A stretch of 54,031 nucleotides of DNA from NCBI GenBank assembly GCA_015680685.1, contig MNCI01002726.1, forward strand, positions 6,119-60,149, read 5' to 3'. Numbering within the stretch: the first letter of the stretch is position 1; each line of letters begins with the position of its first letter. The notes under the pieces are model-generated. The model made no database searches and was not told where the DNA came from. It worked only from the letters and a program-made list of their open reading frames with translations. The stretch is from Gnetum montanum. Lineage: Eukaryota > Streptophyta > Gnetopsida > Gnetales > Gnetaceae. A program made the position numbers and the translations under genes. Below are positions 10,477-22,181 of this stretch, piece by piece.

Positions 10477-13400
10477 CTACATGGCCATCAGTGCATCTTG
10501 CTATAAGGGCATGGAAAGGTTAATGTGCACTTCACGTGTGTAGATTCTTCCTAATCTTTGAAAGATTAGGGAATGAGTAAGGTCTACTCTGTACAAGCTT
10601 ATATTAAGTAGCACCTTCATTGATGATGTTAAAGGAGAGTTGATTCCATAATGCATCCTATTGCCTATTGTTGTCATCATTAGCTTTCTATTCCCTCTTA
10701 GATTGATGGATTTCATGGCTAGGAGCTTCTTCTTAAAGCTCCACTTTAGACCTGTACTCTATGTTCACATTTTTGATAACTAGGGGAACTATGCTATCAT
10801 AGTGAATGATGATTTCACCTCCCTTGTAAGGAAGGTGAATTTCTTGATGGATGGCTGAGGACAAGGCCCATAATTGAGCCAACCATGATCTTCCCAAGAT
10901 AAGGTTAAACCTTGGTATCTCCTCCATCACCAAAAAAATTGTGGTTGTGGGGAATTAATCCTCTACCACAAAATCCAAGGAGATGGATCCCTTAACTGTA
11001 ACCCTAGATCCGTTAAAAGACTTGATGGTAGCTATTGATGTATGTTGTATTTGCTCTGTCAAACCTAGTCACTCAATGATGGTGCATGGGATGACATTAG
11101 TCATAGCCCCATCATCTACATGCAGCTAATGCACTTTAAACTATCCTACACATATGGTTATGAATAGAGGAGCTCTAGTTACTTTGCCATTTTTGGGATT
11201 AACCTTGATTTCTTTATCACAAAATACTAAGGGTGTTGACTTTTCCTCCCTTAGTGATGGAGGGACTAGCACTCCATGGATGGCTTCCTCATTAGCAGGG
11301 ATGTCCTTACTAATGGGAATAGATGTCAACATTTTAACTAACCCCTCAAGATGTGTGGTAGAAGTCATGATTAGGTAATACAAACTCAAATTTATATTCT
11401 TTTGCTTAAGGGATTGTTTGACCTAACCTATTGCATTGAGGAATTCTTTATCATTGGCAATGAGATTGTTGGTCTAGTTATGCTTCACTTCCTCCATGCA
11501 CCTCAAAATGTGAACTTAGATTTTAGGTTGTGATTGTTGGGGATTTTTCTTGTTCTTCTGGTTATGAATTTTGGTGTCCTCCTATGTCTTGTTAGTTAAA
11601 TTAGGTTGGGCATAGGAGGCCATGAGTATAGTTGATATGGGAGTGGGCTTCTGTGGGCCCACTTCCTTTGGTTCCTTTGTCTACTTGTCACCCTTGTTGT
11701 ACTTCTGCTTATGCTGATTTCTTTGCTTAGTTAAGGTTTTCTAGTTGTTAGTCATTGGTTGTGAGAAAGAGGTAGTAGCATTAGCCATCATAGGAGGTCA
11801 ATGTTTAATTAGTTTAGTTGCAGCTGGTTGGTTGTGATAGGTTGAGCCACCTTGATAACAAAAGGTTTCCTCAAAGGCATTTGTGATGGTACTCTTATGA
11901 CAAAGGGAGATCTTGAGTTAGTAGAAGCTGAAGAAGCCTCTTCATTACAAGGGGGTACTTGGATCACATATGGTTCTCTTGTGGATCTCCAATTGTCATC
12001 TATGTTGAATGTTGAAATAATGTAAGGGCTATAATTAGCATTCAACAATTCTTTGTAGACCTTCATCAAATGATTTTTTTGGTTAGACTAGATTGGAAGC
12101 ATTTAAGACTAGCTCCTCCCTATCTATCATCCTCTACAAGTCATCCTTTAGTGTGACATAGAAGTCTGTGTCATGATTAGGCAGTTAGTGATAATGGCAA
12201 AAGTAGTCTAGTTTGAAGTACCTAGGCAATTGTGGATCATCCTTTGTTGCTTAAGTGGGGTCTTTGGCTATTTTTCATAGACACTCATACTTCTTTCGAG
12301 TAGCTTAGATCATCTATTTGTATTGCATGTGTCCACTCTTCAACAGTTGATCTAGCAATTCAGATGATTTCAAAGGTAAGGTTGTGTCCTTACTATAATC
12401 ATTTTTCTTAAAATTTAGCCTAGTGGCTATTGATGTTGTGGCCGTAGAGGTTGATGGTTGGTTATCATAGTAATTATTAGTAGGGGCCTTGGATGGGTTG
12501 GCCTTTGGTCCCTAGTTAGTGGTCTTAGCCTCTTTAGTCATAGTTTCTATGGACATGTTGTTTGGTTTGCTCTTCTCCTTGTCCTTCTATGTATGTTGAT
12601 TTTTATATGCTACGTAGGCTAGGTCATGACTAGCCTTTGTAGCATCCTTTATATTCTTGATTTGGGAAAACACTTGGCTAAGAGACCATGAGTCAAGATA
12701 TTAAAGTTTTAACTTGATAAAGTCATTCAATGCCCCATTGAATGTGGCTAAAAGGTGGGCCTCAATAATGGATTATGGTATTTCATTCAGTAGTTTATTC
12801 CATAGTTGAATGAACTTTTGTATGGGTTCTAGGAGTTCCTACTTAACCTTCAAGAGTTGTTTAAGCGTGGTGTCGAGCTTTAAGTTATACTTGAAGTAGT
12901 TAACAAACTAGGCTATCAAATTCTTAAGAGAGGATATGGATCCTCTAGGTAAGGCACAGTACTAATCAAGTGCTTTCCTACTCAAGGACATAAGGAAAAT
13001 TCCCATGATGATATGAGGCCACGATTGTAAGAGTAAGCACTCATATTGAAAGGTAATAAGATGAGCATTGGGATTACCTTCTCCATTATACTTACTAAAC
13101 TAGGAAATAGGGACACTAGGAGGAAGTTTCAAGGGTGGAGTCATAGGACTAATAGGATCATCCTGGTAGAAGGTCATAATCTTAAAAATTTATGAAGTAG
13201 AGGCTTTAAGCCTCTTCAACCCCTCTATTAAGTCCTGGATCATTTGGAAGGCTTGATCCAAACCTTGTGATGATTGTATTGGCTATGGGCCTTGCACATA
13301 TGGTTGTGGCATTTTTTTTAGGCTTGTGACCTCACTATGGGTTGTAGTATAGAAGGGAATGGTTGTGTTATGGTCTTAGCTTGTGGAACAAACAAGGAAA

Positions 13401-14115
13401 AAGAGGTTTGTGCTAGTACTTAAGGCACAAATAGGAAAAAGGGGATGTGCAACCCCAAGTTTTCTTGAGGCCCCATGATGGGCCCCAAATTGCTAGTTAG
13501 CAGGTTAATGGTAGTAGCTACCATTGTCATCAATCAAACTAACCTAGGTTGAATAGAAAGGAACATGGAGAAGTGAAAGGTTGTTGGTTGCAACACTGAT
13601 TGTGCTTAGTGTGTAGTGATGATTGGTGTAAGCCCAAACATGGTTAGGTATTGTGGGGATGAAGATGGCAAGACTTGTCCAAAGGAAGAGGTAAAGGAGG
13701 TAGATGTGGGCACTATGGCCTTAGGGAACCCTTATTGGAAAAGTCCCCACACAGGATTTCTAGGCTCAAGCTCTATCCGAAACTCATCTTCATCCTCTAG
13801 TTGCCCCTCAAAGATAGTCTTATGTTTGTTTTCATCAACCTCAATAAGAAGGGCTAAGATGCTAGTGTAGATGTCATTGAGGGGTATTTGGTCATAGGAA
13901 AAGGGAATATACTCATTTTCATCATGATGGATGAGCTCAAATTCCCTCTTGGTTTCTATTTCCACTCATGGGATTACCATGCTAGCTTGGATCTTGGTGT
14001 AAATGAAGTTATAATGTTCTTTATTTATCACCGCAAAACTATGAATTTGTTCCCTAAGTCTAAGAGATTGCCTGCATTCCATTACAGCAAGGTCTTTGGG
14101 GTCATAAACCCTCAT
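10477..14115 (-). pseudogene. Gag-protease polyprotein of element A
   Basis: A single decayed frame of about 3.6 kb begins with ATG at 14115 (MRVYDPKDLAVMECR) and ends at TAG 10477-10479. In order: REFELIHHDENEYIPFSYDQ (about 13945); the capsid core LSRKALD.YCALPRGSISSL (about 12990); a knuckle-like YFCHYH...HDTDF (about 12150-12200); the protease with DDGAMTNVIPC (about 11085-11125) and FNLILGRSWLA (about 10880); and a tail RLGRIYTREVHINLSMPL. Element B has the same order, length and end. Gln and Trp codons are often TAG. No RT, RNase H or integrase follows. The active-site motif is D-D-G rather than D-S/T-G. Confidence 0.75.
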
Positions 14116-14897
14116 GTGTTGTTGATTTGACCCCACTATTGATATAGTTGTAAGTCAACTTCATCAATTGTGGGAGAGACATGGCTATTTCATTAAAAAT
14201 GGGTTAAAATAAGCTCTAAAAGGAAAAAATAGAAGTAAAACCTAATAATTGGAATTTAAAAATGGTCAAAGGAAATAAAAATTGCTGAAAATGAAGTACT
14301 TTCTATAATTAGTAAGTGGGGGATAATGGGGTTTACCCTTTACCAAAAATAGAAAGTGGAAAAAAGTGGTGTTAAGCCTCATCCACATTGGCCTCCCAAC
14401 TACATCTACTCTGGCTATGGTAGAAGGAGAAACAATGGGGGCTAATATGGGAAGAATCTTACATCTCTTTAATCTAGCATTAATGAGGGGGAAAAGGCTA
14501 AAAACCAAAGTGAAAAGTTGGTGTTTTTTCACTAAGACTGGATTTGGTATGCTACCAATTTTCTTAGCTTGGAAAGATGGGGGGAATCTAACTTTTAGAA
14601 GTTTGATGGTTTTCATAAGGGTTGAACACCAACTTTAGAAAATAGAAAAAATTGTTAGCAGAAAGGAAAAAGGATGAAAGTTTTCAATGATGGATTTGGA
14701 TTGAAAAATTCATAGTCGTTGCTACAAAATGTCAACACCCATCTAGCTGCAACTTCCATGCTATATTTTTTATCACAAGGAGCAAGGTAAAACATTAATT
14801 TTTGAAAGTTTTGGGCTACAAAACAAATCAAAAAAAGGATTTCAACTTGTAATGTTGGCTATGGGGAAGAAAGATCTAGTTACAGAAATTGGGTGAA
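14116..14897 (-). other. Untranslated leader of element A
   Basis: Sequence between the primer-binding site and the Gag ATG, collinear with the leader of element B (31244-32469). It holds CCAACTTTTCACTTTGGTTTT and GGTAAAGGGTAAACCCC blocks shared with B. The 116-codon open frame on the minus strand (14266-14616) is not supported as a gene because B does not keep it open. Confidence 0.55.
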
Positions 14898-14916
14898 GGC
14901 CCTCTTTCTAGCACCA
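14898..14916 (-). other. Primer-binding site of element A
   Basis: Read on the minus strand this is TGGTGCTAGAAAGAGGGCC, six bases after the LTR end. It matches the same site in B (31225) and D (53965, TGGCGCTAGAAGGAGGGCC). It starts with TGG as a tRNA-complementary primer site should. I could not assign the tRNA with confidence. Confidence 0.65.
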
Positions 14917-15959
14917 AAAAACTATTGCAACTAGAAAAATTGATTGTTGTAAAACTAATAGATCCAATGTAGCAACCTCAACCCTGAATACCTAGTGCCT
15001 TCAAAAAAAATGGGATTCGAGGTGCCCTAGACGATCTAGTGGATCACCCAGGGACTTATAAAATGCAAAATTAATGATGTAAAAATAAAGAAAATGTAGA
15101 TCTAGAAATCATAAACAAAAAAAATTACATAGAATCTGAAATCTAAAACTTTATTTGAATGAAAAAAGAATAAGTTCAGGGATGTGTACAATAGTTTCCC
15201 ATGAGAGAGAAAAAGGGGAGTCACTGGGGTAGGAGTTTGAAGCTCATTGAAGCCAATGTGACCTGCTCCACGATCTGGGTGCTAAGCCACTCTTGATGCT
15301 TTCAAATCTCCTTTGCTATAACTTTAGATCTACAACTTGGTCACTACTTTGGCGATGAGAAAAGTGCAAAATTTGGCTACTAGATTGCTCCATAGTAGGG
15401 GTTGGGAATCCTAGAAATGCAACATTAACATAAAAGATCCACAAGTCTCAAGGGGGTTACAAAAGCTTTAATGCTTCCATGTTGGGGCTTAAGAGAATGC
15501 AAACATGGATGATTGCAAGGGCTCTTGCTTAAAAATGCCCAAGTGTGGAAATGTCAAAAGTCATGAACTGCCAAAGATTCTAGAAAAAATGCCAATGGTA
15601 TCAAATTGTAAAAAGTGTGAAACTTGTAAATGGTGTTTAGGCTTTGGTTTTATAGGTTTTGGGCCATGAATTGTGTTGTAAAATGGTTGTAGTTTGGCTA
15701 TAATTTGGCTGCACAATCACTGCAAATTGGCTATCAAATTGTTGCAAAATTCTACCTCATACAAGTGAGATGGGTGCCCAAATTTTTGGGGTTACCATAT
15801 GTAATAAGTGGTAAGCCCCCATGATCATTTTGTTTACAATAAACAGTAATGAGGCCACACCTTCTACACTGGAGAAGAATCTTTCATGTTGAGCCTTTTA
15901 CCATACTTGCTAATGTGGCTAATCAATGTTGGAGTGCATGGAGTGAGGAACTTTGTCTT

Positions 15960-16115
15960 TCATGGCTTCTACACTAAGGGCATGCAATTTTCACATTAGG
16001 GATGAAGCCTCCACATTGGGGGAAACTTCCATGTCGAGGGAGGAAGGTTTCCACATTGTGCATGTAGTCTCAACTTTGAGGGGGAAGGCTTCCACATTGA
16101 GGAGAAAACCCCCAT
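15960..16115 (-). repeat. About 20-bp motif repeated in the U3 of LTR A
   Basis: A CTTCCACATTGAGGGGGAAG-like word recurs about seven times at near 20 bp steps (15966, 15990, 16010, 16027, 16049, 16070, 16090). LTR B has the same cluster at about 29920-30130. The word resembles the hairpin core of the ~183-bp array at 42830-45330. Confidence 0.65.
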
Positions 16116-16191
16116 CCATCCCTGTTGAGGGTAGGTAAGATTTACCTCTTGTAGATGTTTCTAGCATAGAAAAGTATATACACCCACCCGC

Positions 16192-16303
16192 NNNNNNNNN
16201 NNNNNNNNNNNNNNNNNNNNNNNNNNNNNNNNNNNNNNNNNNNNNNNNNNNNNNNNNNNNNNNNNNNNNNNNNNNNNNNNNNNNNNNNNNNNNNNNNNNN
16301 NNN
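16192..16303. other. Assembly gap (112 N)
   Basis: Run of N inside LTR A. By comparison with LTR B the missing sequence lies between CTTGGGCTTGGGGG-like and GCTGGAAACA-like blocks, about 100 bp, so the gap size is plausible. Confidence 0.95.
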
Positions 16304-16531
16304 TCCCTCCAACCTAAGCCAAAATATAGACACTATGTGACTTTGTCACTTGGGAAATGAGGCTTTGACCACTTATGAGGCATTTTTCAACCCTAAAAGT
16401 ATGGAATATGTGATATTGGCCCTCATGGATTACAATTTTCACATTTACAATGAGGTTTTGCCTCGATTTTCATGAAGTGAAAGCTACATGATGAAAATTG
16501 GCCATAACATGCAAATTTTGTGGTGTTTTCA

Positions 16532-16926
16532 TAGGTCAATTGATGGACTCATAATTTACACCTATAGGATCGTTGATCACTAGTGTAGATCAGGCTAGGC
16601 CATCTGGTCCTAGTGACCAAGTGGATGATAAAGTAATAGAGCAAGACTTCATGAGTAAGGAGGCAAGTGATGATGTGCTTCAACCTCCTCCTTTAATAGA
16701 GGCTCTTGCACCTCCCCCTCTCCCCCCTTATAGGGAAAGGCTTAGCCCTTGTAGCTTGAGTATGTTATCTCCCACTTCTTCTTTCTCTTCTCTAGATATA
16801 TGTTTTGAATGTTATGATGGAGAAAGTTATTTTTGCTATCTGGTCTCTACTTATAGTATTTTCATTAATTCACATGCATTCTTTCACTTTCTTTTACCGG
16901 GTCAATAAAGAGCTAGTTGGGGGCTA
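16532..16926 (+). mobile_element. Flank of the isolated LTR, possible 3' internal end
   Basis: A frame at 16573-16908 encodes a proline-rich segment (PPPLIEALAPPPLPPY) followed by Ser- and Phe-rich sequence. I do not recognise it. The last bases, GTTGGGGGCTA before TGTTAGG, resemble a polypurine tract, which would make this the 3' internal end of a retrotransposon whose LTR begins at 16927. The identity is uncertain. Confidence 0.3.
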
Positions 16927-18140
16927 TGTTAGGATGTAAATTGATGCCTTTTGCACTTTGTTCTTCTATTTTTAAAGCTTGGTTGGGTAGTCTCTAGCTC
17001 ATACAACCTAGAGCCATCTGCATCTTACAGGTTCAACACATAATGTAAGTTTTAATTAGTTTCCAACTCATCTAGGGAACATTGCCCATCCTTTGATTAT
17101 TAGGAATTTAATTCTAGCATCAAAGGACTAAAGAGTAAGTAGACTTATCTTTAAATGGAGGTGGTAGTAGTATAAAAGATGTATTTGCATTGGACAAGGT
17201 AATAATAATTCATGCAATCCACATGAGCTTGTAGCTTAAAGTTTTCTTCATCATGCCACTCACAACCACTTGCACTTTAATTTAAAATAGAAAAGAAAAT
17301 CCATCAATGTGAGCTCCTATAGCTCACATCCATGTCACAACCATTGTGAATCATTTTCACTTAATTTAGCCATTTGACCATTTGGATTTAAATACTTAAC
17401 CATTGGGAATGGTTGAGGGAGATTGCTTATCATAGTAGCTCACAACAATTAATTGACTTAGAGATTTTTCTTTAGATAGGGATCTACGATCCACACCTAG
17501 TTGCAACCATTAGCTAGAGGTTATTATAACCATCAAATGAAATTATTTTCCTTTCAATTTAAAGTGGAACTACAAGAAAAATTCCCGAATAGACAGAGAA
17601 GAGGATGTGGAGAGATACACACATAGATACACATAGATATATAGAGAAATAGAAAATAGATTCATAGAATTTCCAGATATAGGATTGAAGTTATTCATGA
17701 CTATTATAATGAGAATTATTTCTTGAGATTGATGATTGAATGATAATATTTTTTTCTTTAATAGAGTGAATTAATGGTAAGTTTTCTTCACCATGATTCT
17801 GGCACCTTACCACCATGTAACCCTTGGTCCTCCATTTGATTAATTTCCATGTTCTACAATGTAAGCACTACTCAACAAAGAATATCATAACAATGTTATC
17901 TATCAAACTTTTCACATTGACTAACTTGAAGATTAGGCTTTCCATTTATATATCTTAAGACAACTTTGAGAAAAGTAGAACTTAACTTCAAGTTTGAAAT
18001 TAGTAATCCTAAGTTGAAATTGCTAATCCTAGCCCTATAAATAGGGGTTAAAACTCAAATTCTTGGTTAATTTTTTGAGATCTTGAGCACATTTTTAATA
18101 TTTTGAAATATTGTAAGTGCCTACAAAAAATATTCTAACA
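16927..18140 (+). mobile_element. LTR with TGTTAG...CTAACA ends
   Basis: About 1214 bp bounded by the inverted hexamers TGTTAG (16927) and CTAACA (ending 18140). Near the 3' end is CCCTATAAATAGGGG, a strong TATA box inside a small palindrome. A polypurine-like GTTGGGGGCTA precedes the start and a TGGTATAGGA word follows the end. No second copy exists in the window, so the family is unknown. Confidence 0.5.
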
Positions 18141-18144
18141 TTAT

Positions 18145-18156
18145 GGTATAGGAATA
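18145..18156 (+). other. Possible degraded tRNA-Met primer-binding site
   Basis: TGGTATAGGAAT lies five bases after the LTR end and matches the plant initiator-Met primer site TGGTATCAGAGC at 8 of 12 positions. This is weak on its own. The position directly after CTAACA is what supports it. Confidence 0.35.
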
Positions 18157-18214
18157 TCTCTTCTGATTCCCTTGAATTTTTTTTCTATAGTGGTTTTTGT
18201 AGGCTTTTAGGCTT

Positions 18215-18475
18215 GGAGAGATGTCTTGAAAGTTAGAAGACATCTTGGTCAAGAGTTAAGCTCTTAGGAAACATCCTAGATTCAAGAGAGATGTCTTGGT
18301 TGAAAAATAGTCATCTTGGGTTAGATGTCTTATATGAGAGTTAGATGTTTTAACTTTGGATGAGACATCATAAGAATAATGAGACATCTCAGCTAAGACA
18401 TCCTAGGACTAGTTGAGACATCTTACCTCTAGTGAAGACATCTTAGGAATATGTGAGATGTCCCATCTACTAGTA
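18215..18475 (+). repeat. Second array of AAGACGTCTT-derived palindromes
   Basis: About twelve copies of GAGATGTCTT, AGACATCTT, GAGACATCTC and similar words, all derivable from the palindrome AAGACGTCTT by C-to-T change on either strand. Arrays of the same motif sit in the U3 of copia LTRs G and F. This suggests the segment is the U3 of a third related LTR, though its ends cannot be set. Confidence 0.65.
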
Positions 18476-18534
18476 AAATTAAAAATGAGACAACTTAGGG
18501 AGGTTAGAAATAACTCAAATAAGAGAGGAAAGTT

Positions 18535-19672
18535 GCAAAATTTCATATTCCAATTTGAAAAATAGCTAAAATGATGTAAGAAAAGATAGAAATATCATGG
18601 AATATTCAAGTTGAGCTTAGGAAAGGTTTCATAGGTTTCTTATCTTGTATTTTCAATACATATTGGTGTTTTTTCATACTTTTATCATCATATCATGAGT
18701 TGATGTGAGTTGATCAAGTAAGCAAGAGTGTTTGAGAGCACATTGAGTAAGTGCATATGTGGTTGCAACTCCAAGGTCAATTGTGTGGTGTATTGGATTG
18801 TGTATTCATATGAATTACTTATGTGTTGAGATCTTAGTCCTATGTTGTGAAAGAGATTCTTTATTGGTTATATCTTACATTAAAAGTAATCATTGTAATG
18901 TTGTAGAGCCTCATGCTCTATAGCACCATTTATGTATTTTTGAGAGGTTGTTAGATATTTTGTGAGTTGTGGAACCTCATTGTAATCTTTAATGCAACAA
19001 TTAAAGATAGCTATTTTTTTCTAGGATATTGAACTATATTTACATAATATCTAGATTTAGTGGATTTTAAGGTTATTTTAAATTAGAGTGAACCTAAAAT
19101 AGGTTCATTCAAGTTTAAAAAAACATTCAAACCCACTAAATCTAGATATTATATAAAAACAAAAAAATATGCTAGAAAATAAGAAAACTAGCTATCTTCA
19201 ATTATTGCATTGAAAATTACAAAGGGATTTTACAACCCACAAAACATCCAAAAACCTTTCAAAAATACTCAAACAACATTGCAGATCGTGAGGTTCTACA
19301 ACCATATAATAGTTGTTCTTAATGCAAGACATAACCAATAGAGAATATCTCCCATAACTCAAGATTAAGATCTCAACACATAAGTAAGACATAAAAACAT
19401 AGCTAATACACCACAAAATTAACCTTGGAGCTATAACCATATATGCACTCACTTAATGCACTCTCACACACTCTTGTTCACTTCATCGATTCACATCAAC
19501 TTATGACATGATGATACAAGCATGGAATAACATTAATATTTATTGATAAAGTAAGACATGAGACCTAGGAACTCTTTCTTAATGTTAACTTGAAGACCTT
19601 ACAATGTTTCTATATTTTCTTCCATTATGTTGGGTATTCCTTGAATTGAATGGGGAATTTCAGAAGTTTCCC
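18535..19672. repeat. Large spacer-less inverted repeat (arms about 560 bp)
   Basis: The left arm (about 18535-19096) and right arm (about 19100-19672) are reverse complements with perhaps 15-20% difference by eye. Paired examples: GTTGATGTGAGTTGATCAAG with CTTCATCGATTCACATCAAC, and ACTTATGTGTTGAGATCTTA with its complement at 19367-19386. The centre is the perfect GAACCTA-AAA-TAGGTTC at 19090-19106. The flanking motif array (18215-18475) is not mirrored. It could be a foldback-type transposon or two LTRs joined head to head. No coding frame is credible in it. Confidence 0.8.
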
Positions 19673-19673
19673 T

Positions 19674-20780
19674 TATGGACCTTTTGGTATGTCAAACCCT
19701 TAAGGAAAATAGAGAACATAGAATGTTGTGGAATGTGATGTTTATGTAGGACATGGATGAGAAATCAAGAAATGAGATCTAAAATGAAATATTAAAGTAA
19801 AATACTTCATAAGAAAAGATGAGAGCATGGATAATAACAAAGGCTATGATTCAAATGAAGGTGCTCCAAGGATTTCAAAGAAGTCAAATCAATAAGAGAA
19901 AGCCTTAGGAGTTAGAGCTCAAATGTTGAGAAGACATCTCCAAGGAAAAGAAGACATCTTGGCTAAAATTAAGTTTTTCATAGGAATACATATTCCAAAA
20001 ATAGGAGATGTCTCCTTTGAAAAAAAGATGTCCCACACAAGAAGAGACGTCTTTCTAGATTTGAGGCAAATCTTAGGTAGATGTCCCAACTTCGAAAAAG
20101 TTGTCTACAATAGCTATTAGATAGCCATTGTAAGAATTTTAAGGTGTTTTCAGAAACTTTGAGGCTATAAGAAGATTTCAATTTCTTGGAAATGATGCAA
20201 GCATTATCAACATCAAAGAAATCATTATCTATCTTATGTTGTTGTACTTGTGTACTTGAATTGTCACATCATTTTTCATATTTGTTAGATTTGTTGAGGA
20301 ACTATGCTTCATTGTACAAGAGATATGTAAATTGAGTTACATTCTCCCCTTATAATTTCTTTCTCTTTTCTTACTACCCTAAGGAGCTAGTGTGCTTATT
20401 ATGAGAAGGCATCCTTTAGAACTTGTTGGGATCCTACATGATGGGTTTGTTTTTCTACATAAAAAAATTCTAGAGTGGAGCTCTATTTTGTATAGGACGT
20501 GGGATCCTTTCAATAACTCTTGAGCTTGTTGGGACCTTGTAGGGTTGAGAGTTGACACAGTGATGAAACTTGTGTTAGCAAAGCTCAAAACTTTGTAAAT
20601 GTTGTGATGTCCTTCAAACCACATTTTGGAAGGAATAAAGTCCAAAGGTATACAAGGAATCTACCCTCTGAGTGTGGAGTACATAAGTTGGTGAACCACA
20701 TAGTTTTTATGTTTTCTGTAATAGGTGTAATTTGTGTTTTGGGGAACTTATTCATTCCCCTTCTAAGTTCTTAGTCCTCG
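19674..20780 (+). mobile_element. 5' LTR of copia element F
   Basis: About 1.1 kb, same family as LTR G: it starts TATGGACCTTTTGGTATG (TG decayed to TA), has the palindromic-motif array in U3, and ends ACTTATTCATTCCCCTTCTAAGTTC. The Met-type primer-binding site follows, so it is a 5' LTR. It abuts the inverted repeat on its left. Confidence 0.75.
19930..20085 (+). repeat. Third array of AAGACGTCTT-derived palindromes, in LTR F
   Basis: About seven copies: AAGACATCTC (19932), AAGACATCTT (19951), GAGATGTCTCC (20004), AAGATGTCCC (20026), AGACGTCTTT (20044, CpG core intact) and AGATGTCCC (20077). Same position in the LTR as the array in G, with fewer copies. Confidence 0.65.
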
Positions 20781-20782
20781 AA

Positions 20783-21090
20783 TGGTATCAAATCTTGGTT
20801 ATCTCTTGTAGATAAAACAACATGAACAAGGAAGGAGCAATCAACATCATGCACAATTGGACAAGGAGACTAATATGTTTCATCGATTGTTGTATTTAAT
20901 TTTTATATCACATTGGTAAAGGTAAATATCTCATTTTCTTTTTTACATTTAAGAATAGGAGAGACTTTAACTATAAGATTAATAAAACTTATGACAATCT
21001 AGACAACAAGGTAAGGGCAAATAATGAAATTTCCTTTGAACAAAGGTATGGGCTATTTTTCCATGAAGTTATTTCTTTCCAAAGTAGATG
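20783..21090 (+). mobile_element. Primer-binding site and start of gag of copia element F
   Basis: TGGTATCAAATC (20783-20794) matches the plant initiator-Met primer site at nine of twelve bases. A frame from ATG at 20822 begins MNKEGAIN and later reads FKNRRDFNYK, resembling the start of copia Gag. The internal region stops near 21090, where the LTR of gypsy element C begins. The rest of F is not found in the window. Confidence 0.55.
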
Positions 21091-21986
21091 TGCTTGATGA
21101 GTCGCATCTTGGGTTATGTTGATGAGGCCTTATCAATGCAGCCCCATTAATGTAACCCCATTGATGTGGGATTTAATGCATTGATGTGGCCTTATTGACA
21201 TAGTATCTATTTTTACCTATAAATACATGCTCATCCACCATGCTTATGATATGCTTTGTCATGATTGTAATGGAGCTCTTGCAATTTTGTCATTTGAAAT
21301 TTAGAATATTTTTCTAAGTGCTCATAGTAGGAGTCAAAGAGTGTACAGATCTTTATTCAAGAACTATTGTACCTAAGCATTACAGTGTGTGCAATAATAA
21401 AGATGAGCTTTCTAATAAACCTTACAGTAATTTGAAATAGATTAATTAATTATTTATGCATTCAAAGTTTTATGCAAATTTCCTTTACTGCTTGAAGTAA
21501 TTAAGCTAAATTAAACTAAACTAAGTTAGAGTAAATAGTGATTAATTAAGCACATAAGTACGACCACTTTGAGCATATGCTTGGTACTTGGTAATCCCAG
21601 TAATGCTTAATGTTTGGTAATCGAGTAGTGTTAAACATGTTAAGGATGTGTATGGCAAGTGGGAATAGATGCTTATATTAGGATTAGTTAGGTGTAGCTA
21701 GTTAGCTTAAATTAGGAATCTAATTATTTTATTTTATTCATTATTTTTTATCCTTAGGCAACTTAAAAAAAACATAAAAATGATAAAAATCATATGCGTT
21801 AGTTGCACTTAACCATACCTTTGCATTTCACAAGCGTAATTGGGAAGACAACAATTACAATGGTTAGTTTTACTTCCTAGAGATCAGTGTACTTAGAGAG
21901 CTATAAGTATATAGAATTCAACTGAATCATGCATGAACACTTAGTGATTTGTATGGTTGGGAGTAGGATCTACTCATTGTTCATCA
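21090..21986 (+). mobile_element. 5' LTR of gypsy element C
   Basis: The end at TCATCA (21986) is set by the primer-binding site that follows. The start is approximate; TGATGAGTCGC at 21095 is one candidate. U3 carries short repeats of CATTGATGTGG (about 21145-21195). CCTATAAATAC at 21216 is a TATA box. No second LTR copy was found downstream, so the 3' LTR of C is missing, diverged, or separated by the insertion of B at 29580. Confidence 0.55.
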
Positions 21987-21987
21987 T

Positions 21988-22005
21988 TAGCGTTGTTGCT
22001 AAGGA
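21988..22005 (+). other. Primer-binding site of element C (tRNA-Asp type, decayed)
   Basis: TAGCGTTGTTGCTAAGGA corresponds to TGGCGCCGTTGCCGGGGA, the Asp-tRNA-type primer site common in plant Ty3/gypsy elements, with every difference a C-to-T or G-to-A change. Confidence 0.65.
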
Positions 22006-22181
22006 CATGTAGTTTAATATGTGTGCTATCTAGGACTTAGTGAATATTATTTAAGATCATTGAAATAAATTCTAAGGTCACAGTCATTCAAAAAATTAAT
22101 AATTATAAATACAATTTGAGCATACTAAATTTTTCTCTAATCCACAATTTCTTCTTCTCACAGGCATCATGATTCAAAACC

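Larger units (their letters stand above)
14923..16531 (-). mobile_element. 5' LTR of element A
   Basis: About 1.6 kb, minus strand, starting TGAAAACACCACAAAATTTG at 16531 and ending before the primer-binding site at 14923. It aligns along its length with LTR B: ATGTTATGGCC, TTCATTGTAAATGTGAAAATT, CCTCATAAGTGGTCAAAGCC, GTTTATTGTAAAC, ACCCAGATCGTGGAGCAGGTCACATTGGC and more. CCTATAAAACC near 15645 is a TATA box candidate, and AAATAAAGT near 15150 a polyadenylation signal. A 112-N gap lies inside. No 3' LTR of A is seen; A ends at copia LTR G. Confidence 0.8.

Noticed and set aside
14266-14616. 116-codon minus-strand frame in the leader of element A
   Set aside because: The collinear leader of element B is interrupted by stops and duplications, and the product shows no recognisable domain.
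8188-20780. LTRs G and F as the two ends of one copia element
   Set aside because: Orientation is the same but the order is wrong: the copy with the polypurine tract (3' LTR) lies left of the copy with the primer site (5' LTR), so they belong to different insertions.
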